From: a virus
DNA: 64,000 nucleotides
Direction: 5' to 3' (one strand)
Virus record (IMG/VR): IMGVR_UViG_3300042888_001941
Location: 1-64,000 of that record
Shown here: positions 38,992-47,771 of the stretch, in pieces
How positions within the stretch are numbered: the first letter of the stretch is position 1
Layout: each line of letters starts with the position of its first letter
Notes under the pieces: model-generated
Seen by the model: only the letters and a program-made list of their open reading frames with translations
Database searches by the model: none
What the model was told of the DNA's origin: nothing
Made by a program: the position numbers and the translations under genes

Positions 38992-39455
38992 CACATTGAC
39001 ACTCGGCAATCGTGACAGATAAGCGCATCGAAGCCAGTTGCTTCATCAGCCAATCTTCCTGACTGAGTTACAGCCGCAGGTACAACATTGGAAGCTCCGC
39101 TACCACACTTATCACACTTAAGCTCAACTAGCCAGGTAACTTCTTTACCTGAGCTTACGGTAGATGCAATTCCACGAGTTAAAGCGTGCATGGCTCCAGC
39201 ACCTTCCGTACGTCTCATGAACGCACGAATGTCTTCAGACTCAATCACAGGCTTCACAGCTTTGCATGGGCACAACAACGCACTTGGCTTACATGTCAAG
39301 TGTCCTGCGTACTCTGAGTGACGAGCTACCGCGTGACCGCAAAGACACACCCGTCTATCTCGTCTACCCTTCTTGGTCTCACCAAGAATCTTCCGGTCTA
39401 CCTCAAGAACTTCCTCAATGGAAAGTCCCATACCTTCAAGTGGATTTATCCCCAT
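38991..39455 (-). CDS. Multi-zinc conserved phage protein
   Basis: 154 residues. RVCLCGHAVARHSEY with LLCPCKAVKP, and later LKCDKCGSG with LICHDC, suggest two zinc sites. Between them is FMRRTEGAGAMHALTRG. A recurring actinophage protein without known function. It overlaps the upstream small membrane gene by 10 nt. Confidence 0.6.
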   Translation of the reverse strand: MGINPLEGMGLSIEEVLEVDRKILGETKKGRRDRRVCLCGHAVARHSEYAGHLTCKPSALLCPCKAVKPVIESEDIRAFMRRTEGAGAMHALTRGIASTVSSGKEVTWLVELKCDKCGSGASNVVPAAVTQSGRLADEATGFDALICHDCRVSM

Positions 39456-39619
39456 AGCATCATCACCGATACCCAGATGAAGACTTGGCTACACCAAAGA
39501 AAGTTAATCAAGTACCTGAACTTCTTATCTACCCAATACTGACTTTTAGTGACCCAGGTCAAGAAGACTACTCCAAATGTAGCAATGAAACAAGCAAAAA
39601 GTGTTGCACCATCAATCAT
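39446..39619 (-). CDS. Small membrane protein
   Basis: 57 residues with two hydrophobic helices (TLFACFIATFGVVFLTWVT and LWCSQVFIWVSVMMLW). First gene of the leftward operon from the divergence region; ribosome site GGAGAG. Unknown role. Confidence 0.55.
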   Translation of the reverse strand: MIDGATLFACFIATFGVVFLTWVTKSQYWVDKKFRYLINFLWCSQVFIWVSVMMLWG

Positions 39620-40005
39620 GCGTCTCTCCTTTGTAAGTTGTTAAGCAGACCCTATCACAAGTTGTCTAAAAAAGTAACAAGAATTCTCAACTAAAATCAA
39701 CTTAATTTTTGGATACTACGATTCTCAACCATCTTTTCTAAAGCCCCTAGGAGAAACTCTATACACGTATAAGAAATATAGTTAAGAATTGTAGTATCGT
39801 GTACATACTATAAATACTAAAAATGGGTTTACTAGGTCAGTTTTATATCTCGCAACTATTTTTCTCACCTAGTAAGCCTCTCGTACAGTACTAGGTCCTT
39901 TTCTCTCTTCTCTTTCTTTTTCTTTCCTAGTAAGTCCTTTTTCACTTTCTCTCTTTTTCTCTTCGTCTTCTCATTTATTCAATAATCGCGGCGGAAAATT
40001 TGTAT
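39620..40005. other. AT-rich divergence region with ACCTAGTAA repeats (candidate origin/control)
   Basis: About 390 bases without a gene between leftward and rightward transcription. Four copies of a core related to ACCTAGTAA: TTACTAGGTC (39829), CACCTAGTAAGCC (39866), GTACTAGGTCC (39888) and CCTAGTAAGTCC (39925), in alternating orientation. Also a -10-like TACTATAAAT near 39807 and a 90-nt pyrimidine-rich stretch (39898-39985). The layout fits an origin of replication or a transcription switch; neither is proven. Confidence 0.5.
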
Positions 40006-40011
40006 TAGAAT
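40006..40011 (+). promoter_or_regulatory. Leaderless -10 (TAGAAT) for gene 40018
   Basis: TAGAAT ends exactly 6 nt before the ATG, so the message would start at the start codon. Confidence 0.7.
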
Positions 40012-40017
40012 CATCCT

Positions 40018-40251
40018 ATGTACCCAGACCAAGACGCTCATGAATACGCTCTTGCTCGTCTGTCCGCCTGTCAATTTACCGTCGCTGCCCTCCTGCAAGA
40101 TCTCAGAGATCCTTGCGATTCAGAGCGCAGAGCGGATCTTCTCATTGCAAGTGAATACCTATTAAACGACATCCTGCAGCTCAACAATGCCCTAAGGGAA
40201 ATGACCTGGGCGTCACTAGATAAGAAAGCTCACCCGTCCTCTACAGAATAA
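40018..40251 (+). CDS. Small helical hypothetical protein
   Basis: 77 residues, helical throughout: ALARLSACQFTVAALLQDLR and ASEYLLNDILQLNNALREM. First rightward gene after the divergence region. Unknown function. Confidence 0.55.
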   Translation: MYPDQDAHEYALARLSACQFTVAALLQDLRDPCDSERRADLLIASEYLLNDILQLNNALREMTWASLDKKAHPSSTE

Positions 40252-40281
40252 AAACGTAAAACCTACCACCGGAAGGTAACC

Positions 40282-43200
40282 GTGCCCCGCAGTAAAAAGC
40301 GCCGTGGGGGAGAGCACGCAAGTAAAAGTAAGATAAGTAAGCGACTCCTGATTGCAGGAGGCATGGCAGGAGCGTCTATGCTCCTGTCACCTCGTTCTGC
40401 CCAGGCAGAGGAAGTTGTTACTCCGCCTTCTTCCGAACAGACTTCGCAGCAGTCACAACCGCCACAAGGCCAATCACAGCAAAGTTCGCAAGGAACCCAA
40501 CAGCAAACGACATCCAGTCCATCTTCGTCTCCTTCATCTTTAAGTACAACAGATATTACCACGCTCGAGACAAAAGTTGAACAAATCAACGAGGTTCTCG
40601 CTACCGTCACATCTCCCACATCTACTACTGAGGCGGTAGCTCAAAATGCCAACACCCAAGTTGAAGAAGCTGCGCAGGCGGTACAAGATGTATCAACGAC
40701 AGCAGCTGCCGTTACTACTGCTACCACTAATCTATCTAGCGCGACTGCGGCAGCATCTTCTACGACTGCCACGCTTACTCAGGCGCAGTCCGCAGACTCC
40801 ACCGCCCAGGCAGCGGTAACCGCTCAGACTCCTGTTGTTGAAGCCGCGCAAGAAGAAGCGACAGATGCGCAGGCAGCCGCTGATGAAGCGTCTACCTCAT
40901 CTACGATTACTGAAACCTTTACCAATAACCAGCGCACAACTGATATGGCTATCACGGTTAATGGTGTTCCGGTTTCCACGACTCCGACCAGCGGCGTACA
41001 GATTAACTCATACAATAACTCAGGACCTGTCACCGGCGGAACACTGTCCGACCAATGGAGCCCTGGGATTCTTATCAATCCCGTTCAAGATGCAACTTCA
41101 ATGTCCTTTGACTCGTTTGCAAAAAATGGTGACTCTCCTATCACGGTTACCTACACCGATGGAACTACGTCTACCGTTACGTACGCGAACAACGTCAGCC
41201 AGGATAACCCAGGATTCACATCTACGGTAACTATTACCGCCCCTGAAGGAAAAGCAATTGCCTCTATTAAAATCGAGGCAACTAATGATTACCATATTAT
41301 TGACAACATTTCAGCGTCTGTTCAGACAACTGACCCTGCCTTAGCACAAGCAGCAGCTACTGCACAGGCAACACTTACCTCTGCTCAAGCTATTCTTACC
41401 ACGCTACAGGCAGATGCGAATGCAACCGCCCAGCAACTCGCTGACGCTCAAGCGGCGTACACTCTAGCCCAGCAAGGTCTTTCGACCGCTACGTATAACT
41501 TGCAGTCCACTACTATTGCATCACAGGTGGCAGTTGCTGCAGCCCCTGTTGAAACCCGTGAAGCGGTTATTGCTGTTGCTAACGCGCAGGTTGCAGTTTC
41601 CCAAGACGCAGTTACCCAGCTCGCAACTGCAGTCACAAATCTTGCAACAACAAACTCAAACATTGTTGGAACCAATGCGACAGACGCAGCAGTCTCCGAT
41701 GCACAGGACGCTGTTGAAGCAGCGCAGGACGCTATTGATGAAGCAGAAGCAAAGAAGCTCGTGGCGGACACATTACTTACCGCTGCTGGAAATAGCACGG
41801 TTGCCTCTGCCCAGGATAACGTTGAAGACAAGACAGCAGATCTTCTTACCGCCGAGGACGCGGTTGACGCTCAAGAAGTTGTTGTTGAAGATGCACAGGC
41901 TGATAAAGACGCAGCGCAGGCAGTCGTTGATGCAAGCACCACTCCAGGATTACAGGTAACCGTCTACAACGTGCAAGGGCAGAACGCAGCTCCTGTAGTT
42001 ACAGCGAGTACTCCCGTTCTTGCAACGTTTGTTGACACGAACGGAATCGATGAACAGTGGGGTGGAGGACTTGTTGCCAACCCTTCTCGTGTAGATGACG
42101 TTGTTGTTAAGTACGAAGGTGTGTGGACTCCAACCTTCACCGGAACACAGTACATTCATCACGCAGCAGATGACGGAACCCGTCTGTACCTTGATGGTGA
42201 ACTTATATCAGATGCTTGGTACGACAAGGGAGGCGGAGGACCGACTGTTGATATTGAAACTCAGGCAGGAGTATCTCGCCAGTTTGAGTTTTGGTACTAT
42301 GAAAACGGTGGAGGAGCGCACGTAGCTCTTCTCCGTTACACTGATTACGGCTGGCAAGTAATCCCTGGCTCAGAGTTCTCAATATCTAATGCGTCTCAAG
42401 CTGAGAAAGATGCACTAGCGTCTGCAGTTACAACTCTCAACACAGAGACAAACACGTTGTCATCTCTTGAAGCAACTGAGGCTCAAGCTCAGCAAGATCT
42501 TACTTCTGCCCAGGCAACTCTCGTTTTAGCTCAGTCAGCAGAGACTGCGATTACCGAGTATGTTGCGCTCGCGCAAACAGCAATTGATACTACCGTTACC
42601 GCCATCGCCGAGGTGTCCGCTGCGCATTCTGTAATTCAAGCACAGGTTGCTTATGAAGCTCAACCAATTAACGCTCCTTCAAACGTCGTTGTAACTGTTC
42701 TCCCTGAAGGTGACGTTCAAATTACTTGGTCAGCTCCTGAGACTGGACTTGAGCCAGAGCGCTACGCTATTTCCTGGAGTACAGGTGATGCTGGCTGGGG
42801 TGTAGCAACCGGCAACGCGGGTGACGAAAACGCATTGAACACAAGTATTACATTGTCAAAGGATCTTTTCGTATCTACCGGCGGACTTAATAAGGTCTAC
42901 AACTTTACTGTTCGCTCTGATAACGACACAATTGCAAAGTACTCTGAGGCTACAGCAGTTACAGCAGTTACAGTTATTGACTCAGTTGCAGAGGCAGCAA
43001 GAATTCAAGCAGAGCAAAATGCATTAGCTGCGGCAGCAGCAAACGCACTTGCAGAGGCAGCAGCAGCGTCGGCGCAAGCAGCAGCCGCTGCAGCAGAAGC
43101 CGCAGCGCAAGCTGCACAGGCAGAGGCGGCCGCTGCAGAGGCAGCAGCTCAAGCAGCAGAGGCCGAAGCCGCAGCAGCTGAAGCGGAAGCCGCTGCACAA

Positions 43201-44175
43201 GAAGAAGCAAACGCTCAGGCAGAGGCTGAGGCAGCAGCCGCTGAGGCAGAGGCTCAAGCGCAAGCTGAAGCACAGGCGCAAGCAGAAGCAGAGGCTCAGG
43301 CAGCAGAAGAAGCTGCAGCACAGGCAGAGGCCGAAGCTCAAGCACAAGCGGAGGCAGACGCACAAGCGGAGGCTGAAGCTGAAGCAGCAGAGCAAGAAGC
43401 TGAAGAGCAAGCAGCTAAGGACGCAGAGGCAGAGGCTGCTGCAGAAGAAGCCGAAGCCGAAGCCGAAGCCAAGGACCCAGACGCACAAACAGATAACGCT
43501 CTTGAAGACGGAGAGATTTCTGAGAAAGAAGCCGAGAAAGTTGGAGATGCTCTCGCGGCTGACGGAAAAGTTACCGCTAGCGAAATTGAAAACGTTGTTG
43601 AAGCTATCGCAGGAAAAGATGGAGAGTTGTCTAAGGCAGAAATTGCTGCGGTTGCAAACGTTCTTGTTGCTGCGTTTACTCAAGACGGAGGAGCTGTTCC
43701 TGCATCAGCAATTGCGGCAGCTGGAATTGAGTACAAGGATCTCCCACCCGAGACTCCGGTTGAAACTCGCACAGACTCAAGTGGAACTCCAATTGTTATC
43801 ACAGCAGAGACCGCGGCAGACATTGCGCTTGTAACAGATCCTGGAGCTCTTGCAGAGGCATTGTTCTCAGACCCAGGAGCGGCACTCGCTGCGTTTGGAA
43901 GTATTGGCGCGGATATGTCTGAGGAAGAAAGAAAGCAATCACAAGAAGCTGTTGTTGCAACTGTTGTTGCTGCAGGCGCTGCAATTCAAGCAGCTGCAGG
44001 AGCAGTGGCCGCTGCAACATCAACATCCGCTCCTTCTAGCTCTGCGCCTCGTGGCGGAGATGCGGGAGCACCATTAGGAAAAGAAGGCGGAACAGTTAAG
44101 CGCTCTGCCCGTCGCGCTCCTAAGAAGGTAGTTAAGAAAGCTAATAGAATACGACCAACAAGGAGACCTAAATAA
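40282..44175 (+). CDS. Exported PA14/FN3 coiled-coil surface protein
   Basis: 1297 residues from GTG with GGAAGG upstream. Signal peptide: basic start, LLIAGGMAGASMLL, cleavage near AQA-EE. Then an Ala/Thr/Gln-rich coiled coil, a beta domain (about 220-350), more coiled coil and a PA14 domain at about 555-700 (IDEQWGGGLVANPSR, DDGTRLYLDGELI), a glycan-binding module. An FN3 domain follows at about 790-895. A 150-residue Ala/Glu/Gln coiled coil and EF-hand-like acidic loops (DGEISEKEAE, DGKVTASEIE) precede a basic tail. A host-exported adhesin or a fibre precursor are both possible. Confidence 0.75.
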   Translation: MPRSKKRRGGEHASKSKISKRLLIAGGMAGASMLLSPRSAQAEEVVTPPSSEQTSQQSQPPQGQSQQSSQGTQQQTTSSPSSSPSSLSTTDITTLETKVEQINEVLATVTSPTSTTEAVAQNANTQVEEAAQAVQDVSTTAAAVTTATTNLSSATAAASSTTATLTQAQSADSTAQAAVTAQTPVVEAAQEEATDAQAAADEASTSSTITETFTNNQRTTDMAITVNGVPVSTTPTSGVQINSYNNSGPVTGGTLSDQWSPGILINPVQDATSMSFDSFAKNGDSPITVTYTDGTTSTVTYANNVSQDNPGFTSTVTITAPEGKAIASIKIEATNDYHIIDNISASVQTTDPALAQAAATAQATLTSAQAILTTLQADANATAQQLADAQAAYTLAQQGLSTATYNLQSTTIASQVAVAAAPVETREAVIAVANAQVAVSQDAVTQLATAVTNLATTNSNIVGTNATDAAVSDAQDAVEAAQDAIDEAEAKKLVADTLLTAAGNSTVASAQDNVEDKTADLLTAEDAVDAQEVVVEDAQADKDAAQAVVDASTTPGLQVTVYNVQGQNAAPVVTASTPVLATFVDTNGIDEQWGGGLVANPSRVDDVVVKYEGVWTPTFTGTQYIHHAADDGTRLYLDGELISDAWYDKGGGGPTVDIETQAGVSRQFEFWYYENGGGAHVALLRYTDYGWQVIPGSEFSISNASQAEKDALASAVTTLNTETNTLSSLEATEAQAQQDLTSAQATLVLAQSAETAITEYVALAQTAIDTTVTAIAEVSAAHSVIQAQVAYEAQPINAPSNVVVTVLPEGDVQITWSAPETGLEPERYAISWSTGDAGWGVATGNAGDENALNTSITLSKDLFVSTGGLNKVYNFTVRSDNDTIAKYSEATAVTAVTVIDSVAEAARIQAEQNALAAAAANALAEAAAASAQAAAAAAEAAAQAAQAEAAAAEAAAQAAEAEAAAAEAEAAAQEEANAQAEAEAAAAEAEAQAQAEAQAQAEAEAQAAEEAAAQAEAEAQAQAEADAQAEAEAEAAEQEAEEQAAKDAEAEAAAEEAEAEAEAKDPDAQTDNALEDGEISEKEAEKVGDALAADGKVTASEIENVVEAIAGKDGELSKAEIAAVANVLVAAFTQDGGAVPASAIAAAGIEYKDLPPETPVETRTDSSGTPIVITAETAADIALVTDPGALAEALFSDPGAALAAFGSIGADMSEEERKQSQEAVVATVVAAGAAIQAAAGAVAAATSTSAPSSSAPRGGDAGAPLGKEGGTVKRSARRAPKKVVKKANRIRPTRRPK

Positions 44176-44360
44176 TGAAAGACTTCATAAGAGATCTTGC
44201 AGACCAGCAATGGACTCTACTTGGCATGTTCGTAGCATGGCTTGTTCTCGATGGATCTGCACGCACCATCGTAGGTTACGCAATTGTGTTTACTACTATC
44301 ATGTGGTCACTTACCTACCGTCTCCGTAATCCTAAGGAAGACGAAGAAGACGCCGAGTAG
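44175..44360 (+). CDS. Small membrane protein
   Basis: 61 residues. Two hydrophobic helices (WTLLGMFVAWLVLDGS and TIVGYAIVFTTIMWSL) and an acidic tail (PKEDEEDAE). It follows the exported surface protein directly, ATG one codon before its stop ends. Possibly a membrane partner of it. Confidence 0.6.
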   Translation: MKDFIRDLADQQWTLLGMFVAWLVLDGSARTIVGYAIVFTTIMWSLTYRLRNPKEDEEDAE

Positions 44361-44381
44361 TACTTAGGATAGAATCTTCCT

Positions 44382-44969
44382 ATGCCAATCCTAGGAACCA
44401 TAGCCTCGCAGGTTCCTGCTAACTTACCTACTACATCTTTCTTTTCTATAGCTACATCTACTGTTAGCTCAGGCGGAACAAGCGCTATTAGTTTTAGTTC
44501 TATCCCTAGCACGTATAAGCATCTTCAGGTGAGAGCTTTTGCTAGAGGAACTGCTACTGGAAATGCGGACTATAGAGAATCTTTAAGAATGAGAGTGAAT
44601 GGTGACACTGGAAGCAATTACACTCTCCATCGTCTCTGGGGCGACGGCGTAGTTGTTTCGGGCGTGAACGTTACAGGCAGAACAGAGTTTGAAACTGCTG
44701 GAATGATTCAAGACGGAGATGGTCTAGCAAATGCGTTTGGTTACGCCGTTGTCGAGATACTAGACTATGCTAACACTAATAAATATAAAACATTCAGATC
44801 TCTTACCGGGTTTGACAATAATACGACTGGAACAAGTCAAAAGCAAGGCGGCGTACTTTTAACCTCCTGTGTGTGGATGAACACCAACGCTATCTCTTCA
44901 ATAACGATGTACTGCTCAGCAAATGTTGCTCAATACAGCCACTTTGCACTTTATGGAGTTAAAGGATAA
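44382..44969 (+). CDS. Fibre-like protein, paralog 1 with MPILG N-terminus
   Basis: 195 residues. It starts MPILGTIASQV, like the two glycine-rich proteins at 48.9-52.3 kb. The body, FSIATSTVSSGGTSAISFSS then IPSTYKHL, and the ending SHFALYGVKG match the next two genes. Predicted leaderless: TAGAAT 6 nt before ATG. Probably a virion surface or receptor-binding protein. Confidence 0.65.
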   Translation: MPILGTIASQVPANLPTTSFFSIATSTVSSGGTSAISFSSIPSTYKHLQVRAFARGTATGNADYRESLRMRVNGDTGSNYTLHRLWGDGVVVSGVNVTGRTEFETAGMIQDGDGLANAFGYAVVEILDYANTNKYKTFRSLTGFDNNTTGTSQKQGGVLLTSCVWMNTNAISSITMYCSANVAQYSHFALYGVKG

Positions 44970-44971
44970 TT

Positions 44972-45520
44972 ATGGCTGCAGGACCTACGTATTCTCCCAT
45001 TGCGACATCTACTGTTTCAAGTGGAACTCCGTATTCTTACACTTTTTCTAACATACCACAGACTTACACTGATTTAGTTCTTACTGCTAGGTTTGCCGGG
45101 CAGTATCCTTCAAACGATAGAAGTCAACTAACTTTTCAAGTAGGAAATGGATCTGTAGACACAGGTGCAAACTACTCTCTTACTCTTATGACTGGTAATG
45201 GTTCATCTGCAACTACTGGAAGAGACACTAATGTTTCTCAACTTTCATTCGCAACATTTCCATTAGGTCCGTCTTCTAGCTTGCAGCAGAACAGTTTAAT
45301 TACTTATTTTCCAAACTATGCAAACACAACAACTTTTAAGAATTTACTCTCTAGAGGCACTCAAATGAACTCTAGTAACAACACTCCAATGACGACTGCT
45401 TACGTTGGTCTATGGCGTTCAACTGCTGCAATCAACACTATAAAGATTAAAGACTACTCTGAACTGTATTATTTTTATCCAGGCACAACATTCACTTTAT
45501 ATGGAATTGCTGCTGCGTAG
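44972..45520 (+). CDS. Fibre-like protein, paralog 2
   Basis: 182 residues, sharing IATSTVSSGTPYSYTFSNIP, QTYTDLVLTARF and the C-terminal FTLYGIAA with its neighbours. It lacks the MPILG leader. Beta-rich, Ser/Thr/Asn-rich. Begins 2 nt after paralog 1. Confidence 0.65.
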   Translation: MAAGPTYSPIATSTVSSGTPYSYTFSNIPQTYTDLVLTARFAGQYPSNDRSQLTFQVGNGSVDTGANYSLTLMTGNGSSATTGRDTNVSQLSFATFPLGPSSSLQQNSLITYFPNYANTTTFKNLLSRGTQMNSSNNTPMTTAYVGLWRSTAAINTIKIKDYSELYYFYPGTTFTLYGIAAA

Positions 45521-45529
45521 GGAGAGATC

Positions 45530-46066
45530 ATGCCAAATACATTTACCCTTATCGCCTCCAGTGAAGTTGGTCCAAGCGGAGCTTCTAGTATTGACTTTAC
45601 TAATATTCCACAAACGTATACCGATCTTCTTATAGAGGTATCAGGTCGTACTACTAACTGGGGATACAGTTACAATAACCTGTATTTATCCATTAACGCG
45701 ACTCCTTCCGGCAGCAGTTACTCAAATCGTATTCTTTACTCAGTAGGCAGCACAACTGGTTCGTTTAGTCAGAGTGGCACCTCTCAATTTTTAATTGGAG
45801 CAACGCCTAGCACGGCAGGAACAGCTAACACTTTTTCTAACGTGATGTGCTATTTAGAAAATTACACTAGTTCTTCTACTAATAAAACAGCGTCATCTGA
45901 CGGAGCGTCTCCCCGTAACTCTTCTACTAACGGAGACACATTCTTAAACTTGTCTGCTGGTTTATGGGGATCTAACACTGCCGTTACTTCACTTTATTTA
46001 ACAAGTGACCAGTCAACATTTGTTCAATATTCAACAGCCTACCTCTACGGTATCAAGAACTCCTAA
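45530..46066 (+). CDS. Fibre-like protein, paralog 3
   Basis: 178 residues, with FTLIASSEVGPSGASSIDFT then NIPQTYTDLLIEV and ending TAYLYGIKNS. Third member of the tandem array; ribosome site GGGAGAG. Array growth by duplication is likely, which suits a host-range function. Confidence 0.65.
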   Translation: MPNTFTLIASSEVGPSGASSIDFTNIPQTYTDLLIEVSGRTTNWGYSYNNLYLSINATPSGSSYSNRILYSVGSTTGSFSQSGTSQFLIGATPSTAGTANTFSNVMCYLENYTSSSTNKTASSDGASPRNSSTNGDTFLNLSAGLWGSNTAVTSLYLTSDQSTFVQYSTAYLYGIKNS

Positions 46067-46158
46067 CCTTCCTGTAAGGAAGATCCGCCTAACCAATTGT
46101 TATAATTCGCTTCCACGTGTAATAATAGAACTTGCTATTACACGTAAGGGAGAGAACG

Positions 46159-46467
46159 ATGAAAAGACTTGTTGTCTATATTGTTAATGTAGATGAAGAT
46201 ATAGCAGAGAAAGCGTTGTTAAGCGCTATTGATTCTCTAGCTCCACTTAACCTTGTCAAGGTATCTCCCAAGAGTGTAGAGGTAGAACCTCATGATGATT
46301 ACCGTGGCATTGTTGCCAAGTTCGAGTATGACTTCATTGCGGCTGAAGCAAATGAAAATAGAAACGCGTCCAAAGGTCTCCAGGATCTTATCCAGTCCCT
46401 AATTAAGGCGCAGCTATGGAAAATCCCTAGCGTACGAGTTATTATTGAATCTGGAGTACAGAATTGA
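46159..46467 (+). CDS. Hypothetical protein
   Basis: 102 residues from MKRLVVYIVNVDEDIAEKAL, with AAGGGAGAG upstream. Alpha/beta pattern ending in VRVIIESGVQ. Its stop overlaps the TTG start of the HTH gene (TTGA). Unknown function. Confidence 0.55.
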   Translation: MKRLVVYIVNVDEDIAEKALLSAIDSLAPLNLVKVSPKSVEVEPHDDYRGIVAKFEYDFIAAEANENRNASKGLQDLIQSLIKAQLWKIPSVRVIIESGVQN

Positions 46468-46931
46468 AAAAAGATGAATTGACAGAGAAGTACGCTCAAA
46501 AAATAGAGCCAATCCTTCCACTTGCTAAACGAGCGTATGGTCTTCGCGGACAAGCAACTCCTGAGCATAAGGCAAGCGAGAAGTATACAGCACTATTGAA
46601 AGAGTATTACTCCAAGGGTGGATCTCTTGTTGCGCTTGCAGAGAAGTTAGGTGTTGCCTATTCAGGTATGCGCCGTCGTATCTTTGCATCTTCAACACCT
46701 CCCGCCCCGCGTAAACCACGTTCGCAGTCTACCGAGGAGTCCACTGAAAAGACGCTCACAAGGGTTCTAAAGGCCAAAGAGACTTCAACCGAGCGTTACC
46801 ACGAGGAACTATACAAAGCCTACCACAGCGGCGTCTCCCTTGCGGTGATAGCAAAGGGTTTATCCCTTAGCTCATCTGCTCCTCTTTACTACGCGGTGCA
46901 GCGTCATACTGCTCGTTTAAGCGAAGAGTAA
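46464..46931 (+). CDS. Tandem HTH regulator (paralog of 15943 and 26231 proteins)
   Basis: 155 residues from TTG. The first unit, LPLAKRAYGLRGQATPEHKA then GSLVALAEKLGVAYSGMRRR, repeats in a diverged second unit (GVSLAVIAKGLSLSSSAPLY). The linker is basic and Pro-rich. Likely DNA-binding regulator of the rightward genes. Confidence 0.65.
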   Translation: MKKDELTEKYAQKIEPILPLAKRAYGLRGQATPEHKASEKYTALLKEYYSKGGSLVALAEKLGVAYSGMRRRIFASSTPPAPRKPRSQSTEESTEKTLTRVLKAKETSTERYHEELYKAYHSGVSLAVIAKGLSLSSSAPLYYAVQRHTARLSEE

Positions 46932-46932
46932 C

Positions 46933-47049
46933 GTGAGAAAACTTTTAGCCGCGCCTTTTTGGTTTATTCACGATAAGGCTGACTGGTTTAATCGAGTAGG
47001 GTGTTATATTGCTTTGGGTAAAAACTGGCGAACACGCTGGGATAACTAG
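46933..47049 (+). CDS. Short aromatic peptide gene (possible)
   Basis: 38 residues from GTG: VRKLLAAPFWFIHDKADWFN and GKNWRTRWDN. It begins 1 nt after the HTH stop and ends 1 nt before the next ATG, as expected of a true operon member, with GAAGAG as a weak ribosome site. Confidence 0.45.
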   Translation: MRKLLAAPFWFIHDKADWFNRVGCYIALGKNWRTRWDN

Positions 47050-47050
47050 C

Positions 47051-47263
47051 ATGAGAAGCAAATGGTCACCTAAGACAAAGCGTCCTCACGTATGCAGGAA
47101 ACCTAGTTACCTAAGTGTTCTCCTTCATGGCGGTCTCGCTCTAGGTCTTGATCTTCGAACTTCTCGTATCTGGACCTGCGGTGACTGTAACAAGTCCTAT
47201 CGCCCATACTGGGCGCAACTTTCTGGAAATGACTATGTATGGAAGGAAGTACCCACCTCGTGA
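47051..47263 (+). CDS. Small Cys-pair protein
   Basis: 70 residues from MRSKWSPKTKRPHVCRKPSY. WTCGDCNKSYRPYW suggests a metal or nucleic-acid contact. Its stop overlaps the next ATG (TGATG). Confidence 0.5.
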   Translation: MRSKWSPKTKRPHVCRKPSYLSVLLHGGLALGLDLRTSRIWTCGDCNKSYRPYWAQLSGNDYVWKEVPTS

Positions 47264-47487
47264 TGTGGTCCTGGATTCTTGCGGCAATAGGTGTAACTGG
47301 AATATACTTCGTTGGTCGCAAGACTATCTGGGGTTGGCTTATTCTTCTCGTAAACGAGTGCGTGTGGATTGCATACGCGCTTGCTACCAAGCAGTACGGG
47401 TTTATCTTTATGGCAACCGCTTACGCGGCCGTCTACGTTAAGTCCTACATGCTCTGGCACAAGGAAAACAATGAACAAAACGCGTAA
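47263..47487 (+). CDS. Small polytopic membrane protein
   Basis: 74 residues from MWSWILAAIGVTGIYFVGRK. Three hydrophobic helices including LILLVNECVWIAYALAT and FMATAYAAVYVKSYMLW. Resembles short phage membrane proteins with a PnuC-like look; transport is not established. Confidence 0.55.
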   Translation: MWSWILAAIGVTGIYFVGRKTIWGWLILLVNECVWIAYALATKQYGFIFMATAYAAVYVKSYMLWHKENNEQNA

Positions 47488-47635
47488 GCTCTTTAGCGTA
47501 GAAACAGGTGCAGGAACCTCGGATAGCTGGGGCTTCTCCTTTCTCTTCTGCGCTTATGACAAATCCCTTGCGGTGACGATTTTGCACTGGTACGCCTACA
47601 TCTCTATCTGGCCAGAGAAGGTAGATGAGAAGTAG
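47471..47635 (+). CDS. Small hypothetical protein
   Basis: 54 residues from MNKTRKLFSVETGAGTSDSW, with AAGGAAAACA upstream. Aromatic C-terminal half (ILHWYAYISIWPEK). Overlaps the membrane gene by 17 nt. Unknown role. Confidence 0.5.
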   Translation: MNKTRKLFSVETGAGTSDSWGFSFLFCAYDKSLAVTILHWYAYISIWPEKVDEK

Positions 47636-47656
47636 ATAATATAGAATAACTAAGTT

Positions 47657-47730
47657 CCCGCGATGATGAGACACGTGTCCGCGGGTGCGCGCGATTCCTA
47701 CCACCACACCGGAAATCGCCGCGCGCGACC
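47657..47730 (+). ncRNA. Possible structured RNA or leader
   Basis: Behind a -10-like TATAGAAT (47640-47647) come two GC-rich hairpins: CCCGCG / CGCGGG enclosing the palindrome GACACGTGTC, and GCGCGCGATT / AATCGCCGCGCGC. No ORF in this stretch; the next gene begins at 47772. Could be a small RNA or the leader of that gene. Confidence 0.45.
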
Positions 47731-47771
47731 TGAGTAAGTCGTTAAACTGCTCACTAGTTTATAGTCCGCTC

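Noticed and set aside
43024-43683. Long minus-strand Cys/Leu-rich reading frame
   Set aside because: Antisense shadow of the Ala/Glu-rich coiled coil of the exported surface protein; no ribosome site and repetitive composition.
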